The notes below the pieces were generated by a model, which saw only the letters and a list, made by a program, of their open reading frames with translations, had not been told where the DNA came from and searched no databases. The position numbers were made by a program, and so were the translations under genes. 64,000 nucleotides of DNA, taken from the NCBI RefSeq assembly GCF_003171515.1, contig NC_089392.1, positions 3,286,001-3,350,000 on the forward strand. Reading direction: 5' to 3'. The stretch's first letter is position 1; the number at the start of each line of letters is the position of its first letter. Shown piece by piece: positions 12,478 to 22,283 of the stretch. This DNA is from Pyrenophora tritici-repentis. Its lineage: Eukaryota; Ascomycota; Dothideomycetes; Pleosporales; Pleosporaceae.

Positions 12478-13029
12478 GAGTAGTATAGTCAGATGACTTC
12501 GGCGGAAGATCTCGGCTTTCAACATATCTATATTACATGCTGTAGTAGTGAGATAAGGGAGGCTTTTTCGGATCGATAAGATAGGAAGCGGTTAGCTAGC
12601 AGTTTACCAGTTAGCAGCAGTTAATTCTCAACGACCCAGCGCGGGCAACGTTTTTTGTTTATCTGACATGATAGATTTTTCTTCTTCTCTCTCCGTCAGC
12701 TTCGGTATATCATCTTCTGAGTTGAAAGCAAATATCTTTTTTTTTCTTACTTGCAACCGGGCGTTTTGAATGTTTGCTTTTTGCAGTGTATGTTGTTTCG
12801 ATGTGTGGGGTAATATGTTAAAACAGAAAAAAAAGAAACAATTAAAAATGAAAAATGATCAAAAAAAGATTACGCTGGTTTGTCATGTTGTGTTGTGTTA
12901 TGCTGTGCTGTGCGGTGTTTGTTGCTTGCGGAAGTGATGCAGGCTGTTTGTGGTCACGTGAGCTCCGTAGGCCGTAGACTCAGGTGCAGTGCAGCAGCTC
13001 CAGTTCAGACGACCGGCGTATATTAATCC
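12478..13029. other. 3' flank of GH72 gene, AT-rich, no gene
   Basis: T-rich and A-rich runs at 12660-12860 probably include the polyadenylation region. TG-rich low-complexity sequence follows at 12880-12930. No ORF or RNA gene is recognised. Confidence 0.4.
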
Positions 13030-13722
13030 CCCCCCTCTTTATTCCTCCCCCTCTTCTTCTTCTTTTTCATCCACATACTCCTATTCTAAAACTAAAAATT
13101 CAAAAACACCTTTTCAAACAGTGCATGTGCTTGTCTTTCTTCTTAAACTTTTCCCTTAGTTTCCATGACTTTTTCCGACTTTCTCAAAAATACCATTACA
13201 CGGTAGAATGGTGGTTTTGTGCTGTCTTTTCTAAAACACCGATAGGTACGACCTATGGGGTGTGTGTGTTGTTTTGTGTTGTGGTGTCTTTCTAAAATAT
13301 GGAGATCGACCGGAATGAGTGTTCTGTCTTTTTCTTAAAAAACCCTCCCCCCCCCCCAATCGATGGTATGGTACTGGGTGGTTTGCTGTCCGTCTTTCTT
13401 AAAATATATCATTACTGCCTTATGGCTTTTCTGTTTTTACAAAAACTCTATACTCTTCCGCGCTGGGGGAAGTGAGGCTGTGTTAAATATGGCGCACATA
13501 TTCTTCATGGCTCTGGTGTGTTCCTAAAACTCTAGTACGAGGAGTTCATGCTCTTCCACCGTCTTTTGAAAATCCTATATTCCTCCTCTCTTCTCCTGCC
13601 GAAACTTGCGGAAAACTACGAAAATATTTAAAAATGTACTTGGCCGACAACATGAGTGGTTGCGCGGCTGGAATACAGTTTACGACATGCATGTGTCTTC
13701 TTTACTCCTCGCTCTATTGTTT
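13030..13722 (+). repeat. Degenerate CTTTCTAAAA-type repeat field, block B
   Basis: At least seven irregular units on the plus strand carry a TCTTTCTAAAA-like anchor: near 13183, 13228, 13289, 13328, 13394, 13520 and 13561. They are spaced about 40-90 bp apart with variable spacers. A C-homopolymer lies near 13348-13358. The Copia element is inserted at the right edge. Sequence of the same style resumes at 21328, so the field was probably continuous before insertion. Confidence 0.5.
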
Positions 13723-13727
13723 GAATT

Positions 13728-13924
13728 TGTCGGCATACACACGGTGTGTCGCCTAATAAGGCCCAATGTACCGCCTCGATCCTACTTCGGCCCAACTCGG
13801 ACCCAACGCTATGTATACCTTCGTAGCCCCCACATTCGTAGAATCATCAGACACCAGAATACCAATACACAAGATTACCTTAGCTACTGTTATTCACCGT
13901 ACGATCGTACAAGGCCTTCCAACA
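13728..13924 (+). repeat. 5' LTR of the Copia element
   Basis: 197 bp, TGTCGGCATAC...GGCCTTCCAACA. It matches 19531-19656 joined to 21252-21322 at all but one base by eye. Confidence 0.92.
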
Positions 13925-14286
13925 CTGATCAGTGATTGCACGGCAGTCACAGACAGTTAGGTTAAGAAGAGATAGATTCTTTACCCGCGCGTTCCCTAGA
14001 TTGCCTATATCAGCAAGGCGGAGTTATCTATGCTAAGCTCACTGTTAGCTATATCAGGCGTCGTTCGTGGCTAGCGACCGACCGTTACAGCCGTATCAGA
14101 AGCGTTCCAAGACGCCGTCTATACACGCGCCAACCGACCGGTTGAGATTTGACCCGTGTACAACCCACGACCACCGACGCATCTCTAGCGAACGCAGCTA
14201 GCGCAACAAGCGTCAACAAGAACACAATAGCAGGAGAGAGAACATCATCGGAAAGAGCACCGGTAGCCAGGACACCGGCAGTAGGA

Positions 14287-17200
14287 ATGGCGAGCAGTAG
14301 TAGAAGAGTGGTACCCACACTAGAGGCGCTACTAGGGACCACAAACATAAAACCAAGAGAATGGCATCACATCGATCCAGAGATTTGGGAGGACAACGTT
14401 GAAGCTCCAGACGATGAGGTAGGGATTACTACAGCAACAACGTACATTGCGCGTGCGATTGCGGACTATACAGATCGACCAACAGCAGATGAAGAACTCT
14501 TTTGGGAGTTCCGTCAGGACTTTGAAGGATGGACAGAGGCAATGTTCCTACGTGCCCAGCCAATATACACAAAGGAACTAAAGCGGATCCTCCGCTTTAA
14601 GGGAGTGTATACTGGCCGTATTAATATGGCACCTAGTGAGTCTCTAGCTAGGTTATTACGCATGGAGGAGTACCTAGAATGGCCTCAGGACGTATTCCAG
14701 TCGGCTGTGTTTGACACACGATCAGCTGCGCACATGTTGCAAGAGCGGGCACTACGGCAACAACGCAGTGAAGGATCAGTACAGTCCACAGACAGGAGAT
14801 TATCAAGCCAGGCCCAGAGCCGAACCCAAACGCCTGTAAGGACAAGAGGCCGAGACGTAGACAGTCGGCAAACCCGCGATCAAGACCAGACCCACGCCCG
14901 TGTGCAAGGACGACAGGAGACCGTTGAGGAAGAACAACAGATTCAGGACCAGCTAGCAAAAACGATTGAGAAAGCCCAAAACCAACCAATCCGAAGCCAG
15001 CCTGTAGAGACAACTGAATCCGCACCGCAGCCAGCCTATCAGCGCGTCCAAAGTCAGCAACCTCCCCTCACCTACAACAACTTCGACCGATTCCGCGAGT
15101 ATACACCAGCATACCCGCAACGTCCGAAGGGACCGAGCGTTCCCCCAATTGTGCCCTCTGGTGAAACAGACCCGTACAAGGCAGTTCCACCAATCGAGTT
15201 TAGCAATGAGAAACTAGATCCTAAGACGATCAATGTCTTCGTGAAAATGTGGGACCGAGACAAAAAGTATACGGGAAAGCCGTACGACCTCCTAGACGAT
15301 AAATTGAAAATCTTCTACAGCATCTGTTATCACGCAGACATCGAGCCAGGGCAGTTCCATGCAGTCTTTCCACGGATTCTCGACGGCCGCGCAGAGGAGT
15401 ATTACCTCCACTTCGTCGATCAGCGGATGGATACGTTCTTGACTGCCTACACAAAGCTCAAGAACCACTTCGACACAGACGTCAACCACGGCCATTACTA
15501 CGCGGACTGGACGACGACATCGTTTGTCAAAGTCCGCAGGGAGAACCCCGAAAAGAACCTCCACGAGGTCCTTGACATCATGCTGGACAAGCTCCAATTG
15601 TGTCAAAGAGCACTTGGACAGCAGTACATGGGAGAATACGCGCTCCGAACGACTGTAATCACAGCATGCCGAGGCGTGAAGGAGCTCGAGATGGCACTCT
15701 ACAAGCCGTCTCTAGAATGCGAGGTTCTGTTTGGAGATCTGCGATCGTCAATCGAAAACTCACTCGCCATGACCGTCTCCGTCAACTTCACTGAGGCGGA
15801 TACGGATAGCCAGTACTACTTGGATCGTCGGTACAACAACAACAGCTCTGGAAGATTGCGAGGGAATTACAACCCTCGCGGTGGACGCAGCGGATTCACC
15901 CGCGGACGCGGTGGGCTTCAGCACCGCTCTGGAGTCAACACACAAATCGACAAGAAATGTTACGTCTGCGGCAAGACAGGCTGTTGGTCCACAAACCACA
16001 CGCTTGAAGAAAGAAAACGCTCAAAAGCGCAGTACATCACACACTGCGCGATTACGGGAGAGCAAATGGAGTTTAGCACATTTCTCGTCGCGTACGAGGG
16101 GGAAGAAGTCGACCAGTTCTTCCTAGAGGAGCAAGACGAAGATGATGAGGACCAAAGATTGGCAGTTAAGTACCTCACAGATCAGGCCTTTTTGCACCAC
16201 GTGACTGGAGAAGACGTCTACAGGTGCAAGGAGCCTATTACGCCCGCAACGCAGTTCCTTATCGAGGATCGATACTCGCGAATCACGTACCAAGGCATTC
16301 TTCCTGACACTGGTGCCTCAAATGTATCGACAGCCGGAAAGGAGCAGTTCTGGGCGCTCCAAACTGAGGACCCCACCGTAACTCTAGATACGTCTACTGC
16401 TGGAAACGCATCTGTGCAATTTGGCAAAGGAAGCGTCACTACTTCGATTGGAACCGCACATGTATCGACACAGATTGGAAAGATCAAATTTGAGGTCTTG
16501 AACGCACCCACCCCGTTTCTCCTCTGTCTGAAAGACATGGACCGGCTCCACGTGTACTTCAACAATACTACGGACCAGCTGGTACAAGGAAAAGCTACCT
16601 TTCCAGTGATTCGCAAATGGGGACACCCGTGGTTCCACCTAAGCAAGGCAGAGCGCGCGCGCGTATTCCTTACGGAGACTGAGCTCCGACGCTTACACCG
16701 GAGGTTCGGGCATCCAGCCGTCGAACGGCTGATACGATTGCTCAAACGCGCAGGACACGAGGACGTGGATGAACGGCTGCTCCGAGAGATCCAAACGTTC
16801 TGCCATCACTGCCAAGCGCATGATCCAGCGCCGCGCCGATTCAAGTTTAGGCTGAAAGATGATCGGGAATTCAACTTCGAGATCCTCGTAGATGTGATGT
16901 ATCTGAGTGGGAAACCAGTGCTTCACGTGATCGATTCGGCTACAACATTCAACGGCGCGCGATTTCTACCGTCTATGAGCGCGAAAGACACCTGGGAAGC
17001 ACTCCGCCTGCTCTGGATTGATACATACCAAGGGCCGCCAGATATCGTCACCCACGACGCCGGCACCAACTTCGCGTCAGTCGAATTCAGATCAGAGGCG
17101 AAGATCATGGGAATCACATGTAAACAAGTGCCAACCAAGGCCCATTGGTCTATCGGCAAGGTAGAAAGATACCACGCACCGCTCAGACGCGCGTACGAGA

Positions 17201-17505
17201 TCCTGAGGACAGAGCTTGACACTGGCACCAGCGACGCCGCAGTGTTGCAGATGGCAGTCAAGGCCGTCAACGACACCGCAGGCCCAGACGGGCTCGTACC
17301 CACGCTGCTCGTCTTCGGTGCATACCCCCGGATATCCATGGATTCACCACCATCTCCCTCGATAACCCATCGCGCGGAGGCAATCCAGAAAGCGATGAGG
17401 GCGCTGCGGAAGGCCTCAGCGGAACATGCGGTGAGCAACGCACTTGGTACCAGGAATGGGCCTACTACAGACGGGTACTGTCACTGCCTCTTCAGAGTGA
17501 GGTGA
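14287..17505 (+). CDS. Copia Gag-protease-integrase polyprotein (ORF1)
   Basis: The first in-frame ATG is 14287; the open frame extends upstream to 14149 without an ATG. In order, the protein shows an unconserved Gag region with a Gln/Arg-rich linker and a zinc knuckle (CYVCGKTGCW, first Cys codon at 15958). An aspartic protease core (LPDTGAS, Asp codon at 16306) follows. The integrase has an HHCC finger (LHRRFGHP near 16690 and FCHHCQ near 16800) and a catalytic triad read in ILVDVMYL, THDAGTNF and GKVERYH. The frame closes at TGA 17503-17505. Homologous coding sequence continues in another frame from about 17475 (LPLQSEVMVWREKNGW), so ORF1 ends in about ten out-of-frame residues. Either one indel has broken the polyprotein here, or the element uses frameshifting; no convincing slippery heptamer was seen. 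Confidence 0.88.
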   Translation: MASSSRRVVPTLEALLGTTNIKPREWHHIDPEIWEDNVEAPDDEVGITTATTYIARAIADYTDRPTADEELFWEFRQDFEGWTEAMFLRAQPIYTKELKRILRFKGVYTGRINMAPSESLARLLRMEEYLEWPQDVFQSAVFDTRSAAHMLQERALRQQRSEGSVQSTDRRLSSQAQSRTQTPVRTRGRDVDSRQTRDQDQTHARVQGRQETVEEEQQIQDQLAKTIEKAQNQPIRSQPVETTESAPQPAYQRVQSQQPPLTYNNFDRFREYTPAYPQRPKGPSVPPIVPSGETDPYKAVPPIEFSNEKLDPKTINVFVKMWDRDKKYTGKPYDLLDDKLKIFYSICYHADIEPGQFHAVFPRILDGRAEEYYLHFVDQRMDTFLTAYTKLKNHFDTDVNHGHYYADWTTTSFVKVRRENPEKNLHEVLDIMLDKLQLCQRALGQQYMGEYALRTTVITACRGVKELEMALYKPSLECEVLFGDLRSSIENSLAMTVSVNFTEADTDSQYYLDRRYNNNSSGRLRGNYNPRGGRSGFTRGRGGLQHRSGVNTQIDKKCYVCGKTGCWSTNHTLEERKRSKAQYITHCAITGEQMEFSTFLVAYEGEEVDQFFLEEQDEDDEDQRLAVKYLTDQAFLHHVTGEDVYRCKEPITPATQFLIEDRYSRITYQGILPDTGASNVSTAGKEQFWALQTEDPTVTLDTSTAGNASVQFGKGSVTTSIGTAHVSTQIGKIKFEVLNAPTPFLLCLKDMDRLHVYFNNTTDQLVQGKATFPVIRKWGHPWFHLSKAERARVFLTETELRRLHRRFGHPAVERLIRLLKRAGHEDVDERLLREIQTFCHHCQAHDPAPRRFKFRLKDDREFNFEILVDVMYLSGKPVLHVIDSATTFNGARFLPSMSAKDTWEALRLLWIDTYQGPPDIVTHDAGTNFASVEFRSEAKIMGITCKQVPTKAHWSIGKVERYHAPLRRAYEILRTELDTGTSDAAVLQMAVKAVNDTAGPDGLVPTLLVFGAYPRISMDSPPSPSITHRAEAIQKAMRALRKASAEHAVSNALGTRNGPTTDGYCHCLFRVR

Positions 17506-19436
17506 TGGTATGGCGCGAGAAGAATGGATGGCAAGGGCCGTATAGAGTCATCGATATGAAGGACCACGATGTTACTGTAGACATGATCAACGGCCCAACG
17601 ACGTTCCGATCCACTGTCGTAAAACCGTACTATCGCGATCTGACTACAGCGATAGACGGCGCAGATCAAGGCACAGGTGGATCTCCGACCACAGACGAAG
17701 CGATTGCTGATGAACCGCCACTACCGGTACCACCGGCGGAAGCCAACCAAGCGGCTCAGCCGCGCAAGCGGGGCCGCCCACCTGGATCAAAGAACAAGCC
17801 CAAGGTGCAGTACCTGTCGAAGAAGGAGGAGGACGATTACGCCCTGGCCGTCAAGCTACGCAATGACGGCGTGATTAACGTCCCGGGCGCTCCATTCGAA
17901 GCATCCGATCAGAAGGAGATCGACGACCTCGTCGGCCGTGGAGTATTCAGTTTTGAGCTGTTTGATCCAACTCTACACGGCGGGTATCGTATCTTCAAAT
18001 CGCGCATGGTCCGCGAAGTCAAAGGCAAGACCATGGTCCCGTACGAGAAATCACGCCTCGTTGTTCAAGGTTACAATGACGAGGGCAAACACGAGATCCT
18101 GACGCAGTCGCCAACCATCCAACGAGCCAGCCAACGCCTGATTCTAGCCCTAGCGCCTGCATTACTCGATGAGGGCATGGTTGTGGAACTACGAGATATC
18201 ACGCAAGCGTACCCACAGGCACAAACAGAGCTATTCCGCACGGTTTTAGCGCACCTCCCAAAGGAGCTTATAACAAAGTATCCCAAGGGAACAATTATTC
18301 GCGTAATCAAGCCACTCTATGGAATCGCGGAAGCAGGAGTCCACTGGTTTGCTACGTACCAAGGACACCACTGCAAGGAGCTCGACATGGCTACATCAAC
18401 GTATGACCCGTGCCTCCTGATCACGAACGGGAGACGGGAAGCGTTTGGAATAGTGGGCCTGCAGACAGACGATACTCTCGCGATTGGGACGCCTGCATTC
18501 TCTGGTGCAGAAGACGCTGCGCTCCAGAAAGCCAATTTTCGAGCTAAGCCCAAGGAGAGACTGTCCAAAGAAGTATCACTCGAGTTCAACGGATGTACTC
18601 TAACGTTGCGCGGAGACACGATTCTACTTACGCAGAAGGGACAAGGTGCCAAGATCGAAATCATTGATCCGAAGGCAGCAAACCGAGCACAGAAGTACAT
18701 GGAGCAGCGCGCGCGTGGCGCGTACATTGCGTCGATATGCCAACCTGAAGCATCGTTCGATCTTTCCGCGGCTGCGCAAATACAACAACCTAAGGACACA
18801 GAATACGTGAAGCTTAACCGCCGGCTGCAGTGGCAATCTGAGAGCATACAACGAGGCCTGCGATACGTCCCTCTCGACCTCGCTACAGCAAAGCTGGTAG
18901 TGTTCACAGACGGATCCTTCGCGAACAACCAAGACCTTAGCTCACAGCTAGGGTACCTACTTATCCTTGCGAATGAGTCGAGTCGACAAGACAGCACGTT
19001 TGATATTCGTGGTAACGTAATCCATTGGAGTTCGACCAAATGCAAACGCGTTACCCGGAGCGTTCTTGCCTCAGAAACGTACGGCATGGTTAGCGGTGTC
19101 GACATCGCTATCGCTATCCTAACAACCCTCAAGATAATTACAGGACGCCTAGGTCTACCACCGATCCCACTTATTGTGTGTACGGATTCATACTCCTTGT
19201 ATGAATGCCTCGTCAAACTCGGAACAACTGCTGAGAAGCGACTGATGATCGACATCATGGCGCTTCGGCAGTCATACGAGCGTCGCGAGATCACTGAGAT
19301 CCGCTGGATCAACGGAGAGGACAACCCCGCGGACGCATTCACGAAAGCAACACCAAATCGCGCGTTAGAACGTTTCATCGAAAGCAACAAGCTGTCAATC
19401 CGAGTAGAGGGATCTGTGCAGCGACCTACGGAGTAG
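17505..19436 (+). CDS. Copia reverse transcriptase-RNase H (ORF2)
   Basis: The first ATG (17505) overlaps the ORF1 stop as TGATG, but the same frame already carries integrase-like residues upstream of it, so this ATG need not be a natural start. The sequence contains the integrase tail (WREKNGWQGPYRVI), a basic AT-hook-like stretch (RKRGRPPGSKNKPK), then the reverse transcriptase: KSRLVVQGYND, LRDITQAYPQA, IKPLYGIAEAG, and the active site as QTDDTL near 18463-18480. RNase H follows (VFTDGS near 18900, ASETYG near 19072, CTDSYSLYECL near 19180, NGEDNPADAFTK near 19312). The length is normal for the family and no internal stops occur. Confidence 0.9.
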   Translation: MVWREKNGWQGPYRVIDMKDHDVTVDMINGPTTFRSTVVKPYYRDLTTAIDGADQGTGGSPTTDEAIADEPPLPVPPAEANQAAQPRKRGRPPGSKNKPKVQYLSKKEEDDYALAVKLRNDGVINVPGAPFEASDQKEIDDLVGRGVFSFELFDPTLHGGYRIFKSRMVREVKGKTMVPYEKSRLVVQGYNDEGKHEILTQSPTIQRASQRLILALAPALLDEGMVVELRDITQAYPQAQTELFRTVLAHLPKELITKYPKGTIIRVIKPLYGIAEAGVHWFATYQGHHCKELDMATSTYDPCLLITNGRREAFGIVGLQTDDTLAIGTPAFSGAEDAALQKANFRAKPKERLSKEVSLEFNGCTLTLRGDTILLTQKGQGAKIEIIDPKAANRAQKYMEQRARGAYIASICQPEASFDLSAAAQIQQPKDTEYVKLNRRLQWQSESIQRGLRYVPLDLATAKLVVFTDGSFANNQDLSSQLGYLLILANESSRQDSTFDIRGNVIHWSSTKCKRVTRSVLASETYGMVSGVDIAIAILTTLKIITGRLGLPPIPLIVCTDSYSLYECLVKLGTTAEKRLMIDIMALRQSYERREITEIRWINGEDNPADAFTKATPNRALERFIESNKLSIRVEGSVQRPTE

Positions 19437-19656
19437 GCACATATGCCTATTTGGAATCCCTCTCATTGTGCCCTTTTTAGAAGACCCGTTTTTCCTTACA
19501 TCAGTCGTTACAATAAGAAAAGATTGCCAGTGTCGGCATACACACGGTGTGTCGCCTAATAAGGCCCAATGTACCGCCTCGATCCTACTTCGGCCCAACT
19601 CGGACCCAACGCTATGTATACCTTCGTAGCCCCCACATTCGTAGAATCATCATACA

Positions 19657-19793
19657 TGTTGAGAAAGAATGACTCTCTCAGTCATGGCATGTAAGTGTGT
19701 CAATTGCTAACTATACAAAGCTCGGCTAATATAGAGCGGTGTGGGTCATGTGACTTAGCGTCCTCGTGACAGGTGACCGGAATATTCTCAACA
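19657..19793 (+). repeat. 5' LTR of the TRIM-like element
   Basis: 137 bp, TGTTGAGAAAGAATGAC...GGAATATTCTCAACA; no difference from 21110-21246 was seen. Confidence 0.88.
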
Positions 19794-20019
19794 CTCCCCC
19801 ATAAGCCGATCAGCTGTACCCACTACTTTGTATAGGTCTTGCAGTCGAAGCTTCTTCTCCCTTTATATGCTTCCACTGAACGCCTTGCATGCACTTTCCA
19901 ACACTCCCCAGAAGTGCCTTGTCAACAAGAATGAAACCTCCCTGTCACCCTATAGTGGCCGTTACGTTGCGAGTCCCTCAAGTAAAGTGAGGTATCGGCC
20001 GAGTGAAGAGTTGAGGAAA

Positions 20020-20126
20020 GAAGGTCGAGAAAGAAGGTCGAGAGAGAAGGTCGAGAAAGAAGTCGAGAAAGAAGGTCGAGAAAGAAGGTCGAGAAAGAAG
20101 GTCGAGAAAGAAGGTCGAGAGAATTT
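20020..20126 (+). repeat. 13-bp tandem repeat in the TRIM-like interior
   Basis: About eight copies of GTCGAGAAAGAAG with small variants (one GAGAGAGAAG, one copy short by a base). Confidence 0.8.
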
Positions 20127-20200
20127 TCGCGTTTTGAAAATCAAGGTAGAATCGATATCACCAACATACCGACTCTCCCTCGACTCCTACGTGAGAGTCA

Positions 20201-20372
20201 GCGCTCCCTCAGCTTGGTACTCCCAGTACTCTAGCTGTGTACGCTCTCCTCTGTCCCAGCGCTCCCCCAGCTTGGTACTCCCAGTACTCTAGCTGTGTAC
20301 GCTCTCCTCTATCCTAGCGCTCCCCTAGCTTAGTACTCCCAGTACTCTAGCTATGTACGCTCTCCTCTCTTG
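20201..20372 (+). repeat. 58-bp tandem repeat, three copies
   Basis: Each unit begins GCGCTCCC and contains GGTACTCCCAGTACTCTAGC then GTGTACGCTCTCCTCT. Copies differ mostly by C-to-T or G-to-A (CCCAG/CCTAG, TTGGTAC/TTAGTAC, CTGTGTA/CTATGTA). Confidence 0.85.
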
Positions 20373-20881
20373 TTGTCCCCGCTCCGTTCCTCCGCTCCTG
20401 CCTCCTTGTCTGTGTCCTATTCAGGGCTCCAGACCCTAACACCCTTATTCTCCCCATCGTTATATAAGCCTTTGCTTCTTTGCGTTTATTTAACGAAATC
20501 CTTTGGAAAGAAGATAAAAATCGATCGAGAAATCGGGTGGGGGTAGGTGGGTAGCGTTCGAGAGAGTAAAAAAACTTCGAGCACCGTCAAACGGTAGGTT
20601 TTCGAGTTTAAGGAATTGAAAGTAGCTGTCGAACTGTAGCTACTAGTTTAAAAAGAAGGTCTCGAAAGGTTACTATCGATAGGCAGGCAATTCGAGTTGT
20701 TTTCGGAAGAATCGATGGTTACCGTCGGTAGGTAGGTATTCGAATCGTTGTCAAAAGGTTGGTTGAAAAGGGATAGAGCAACCATTGCTCTCTTCGACTC
20801 GCGCGTCGGAATTGGGTATAACTCGCCCAAGGTATCTTCGAGACGCTCCCAGCTTCTCCGGACGATAGTCCATTTTTCTTC

Positions 20882-20977
20882 GGACTTAATACCCTTCGCG
20901 GTAGCCAGGGCGACGGCCCAGTGTCTTCAGGACTTAATACCCTTCGCGGCAGCCAGGGCGACGACCCAGTGTCTTAG
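20882..20977 (+). repeat. 48-bp tandem repeat, two copies
   Basis: GGACTTAATACCCTTCGCGG followed by a (T/C)AGCCAGGGCGACG-type unit occurs twice head to tail, with three single-base transitions between copies. Confidence 0.85.
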
Positions 20978-21109
20978 AATATAGAAGGCGACGACCTCCT
21001 GGGTTGTTCTGGCGTAGACACGCATATACCAGCTTGCTGCCCATATCGAAGAAACGACACTCCGGACACTCACAATGCACACGCAAGCGCGTAAGCCGGG
21101 CTCATAACC

Positions 21110-21246
21110 TGTTGAGAAAGAATGACTCTCTCAGTCATGGCATGTAAGTGTGTCAATTGCTAACTATACAAAGCTCGGCTAATATAGAGCGGTGTGGGTC
21201 ATGTGACTTAGCGTCCTCGTGACAGGTGACCGGAATATTCTCAACA
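21110..21246 (+). repeat. 3' LTR of the TRIM-like element
   Basis: Direct repeat of 19657-19793, followed by the duplicated target ATACA. Confidence 0.88.
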
Positions 21247-21327
21247 ATACACCAGAATACCAATACACAAGATTACCTTAGCTACTGTTATTCACCGTAC
21301 GATCGTACAAGGCCTTCCAACAGAATT

Positions 21328-22095
21328 AAAAATTAAATTGAAATCGCATTGCTAAGACAAAGATGTTTGGACTCTTGTTCTCAAAGTTCACTTTGAACCT
21401 CGTCATGGGTTGCTGTCTTCCAAACTCCTCTATTACGCTCATATCCTGCTCCCGCTCTTTCTCTTTTCCTCTCTCTAAAAAACAATAGCACTCAACGCAT
21501 GCGTGGCCTTCTCCTTCCCCACCGCTTTTTCAAACCTCCATTCAAACTTTACATGACCGAATAAACTCTACCTCTCTTCTTTTATCTTACTTTGCTCAGC
21601 TCGTCTAGCGTAGGCCAGGGATATAAAACCTACCTCTTTCTCCTCCTCTCTTCTCTTTTCTTCTTCTCTTGCATACCCCCATCTACTGAAAATCCGCTTT
21701 TACACTAAAAATAACCACAAACAGTGCAATCTATTCTCCCGCTCTCTCTCCTTTCTAAAACCAACGGGCTTATGCCTTATGTCTGTTCTCCCCCTACCTA
21801 AAATCTTGAAGACTTTGAGTTCATGTGCAGGCCTAAGGTGCCAAAAATCTTCTCGACATACGCTACGGTGCTTCTGCCTGCTCTTTTCCAAAACATTCGC
21901 GTAGTCGTGGTATGTGCGTGGCTGGTTTCTCCGGTGGCGAAAATACGGTAGTGAGCCTCCATGTGGCGGAGTGAGCGACGTGTTTTCGACCTTACTTGCC
22001 TCTTTTCTTGATTCGGTATGCGAGCGTATAAAACCTCTCCTCCTTCCCTTCTCTCTCTTACACCACGCAAAATATCCGCAAACAAAAAGCCATAG
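21328..22095 (+). repeat. Degenerate CTTTCTAAAA-type repeat field, block C
   Basis: Continues the style of block B: CTCTCTCTAAAAAACA near 21473, CCTTTCTAAAACC near 21752 and CTTTTCCAAAACA near 21885. Two promoter-like cassettes, GATATAAAACCTACCTC near 21621 and GTATAAAACCTCTCCTCC near 22026, are each followed by a CT-rich run. The field continues after the solo LTR to about 22400 (CCTTTCTAAAAGTAAAACG near 22330). No protein-coding frame survives. Confidence 0.45.
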
Positions 22096-22283
22096 TGTTG
22101 GAAGGTCTATAGCACTAGTGCTGAAAGGAAATAACGATAACTAGGAATGCATTCTGTTCGGTGATGGTGATTTATTACGAACACAGCTGCTACGAAGGTA
22201 TACCTAAGCTCTGCGCAAGGTGGGCCGAAGTCGGGCCGAAGTGTCCAGCAGCCGACGTCTCTACCGATACTCACGATCCGACA
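22096..22283 (-). mobile_element. Solo LTR of a Copia relative, reverse orientation
   Basis: 188 bp, beginning TGTTGGAAGG and ending CCGACA, exactly the reverse-complement ends of the 13.7-kb Copia LTR. Islands of identity to that inverted LTR include TGTTGGAAGG, GCTACGAAGGTATAC and GGGCCGAAGT. It is flanked by a perfect 5-bp duplication CATAG (22091-22095, 22284-22288). No internal region or second LTR is next to it, so it arose by LTR-LTR recombination. It is clearly older or from another subfamily than the full element. Confidence 0.82.

Larger units (their letters stand above)
19657..21246 (+). mobile_element. Non-autonomous LTR element (TRIM-like) nested in the Copia 3' LTR
   Basis: Two 137-bp direct terminal repeats, 19657-19793 and 21110-21246, appear identical by eye. 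They begin TGTTGAG and end CTCAACA, the TG...CA form of retroviral-type LTRs. The 5-bp sequence ATACA flanks both sides (19652-19656 and 21247-21251) and is present once in the uninterrupted LTR copy apart from one base. The 1.3-kb interior has no reverse transcriptase, integrase or Gag similarity; its only ORF (19828-20292) runs through simple repeats. It therefore needs proteins supplied in trans. Three tandem repeat arrays fill part of the interior. No clear primer-binding site or polypurine tract was found. Confidence 0.85.
13728..21322 (+). mobile_element. Ty1/Copia LTR retrotransposon, nearly intact, carrying a nested element
   Basis: The element is bounded by 197-bp LTRs that begin TGTCGG and end CCAACA. 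It is flanked by the 5-bp duplication GAATT (13723-13727 and 21323-21327). Its internal region encodes Gag, protease, integrase, reverse transcriptase and RNase H in Copia order. The 3' LTR is split by a 1.6-kb TRIM-like element. Without that insertion the two LTRs differ at one position that I can see (G versus T, in ATCATCAGACACC / ATCATCATACACC), so the copy is young. A tRNA primer site after the 5' LTR (CTGATCAGTGATTGC...) was not recognised. Confidence 0.93.
19531..21322 (+). repeat. 3' LTR of Copia, split by an insertion
   Basis: The LTR runs 19531-19656 and resumes at 21252 (after the duplicated ATACA) to 21322, totalling 197 bp when the target duplication is counted once. The interruption is the TRIM-like element at 19657-21246. 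Confidence 0.92.

Noticed and set aside
20020..20372. Tandem repeats considered as a CRISPR array
   Set aside because: The repeats are directly adjacent with no unique spacers, lie inside a retroelement, and the genome is fungal.
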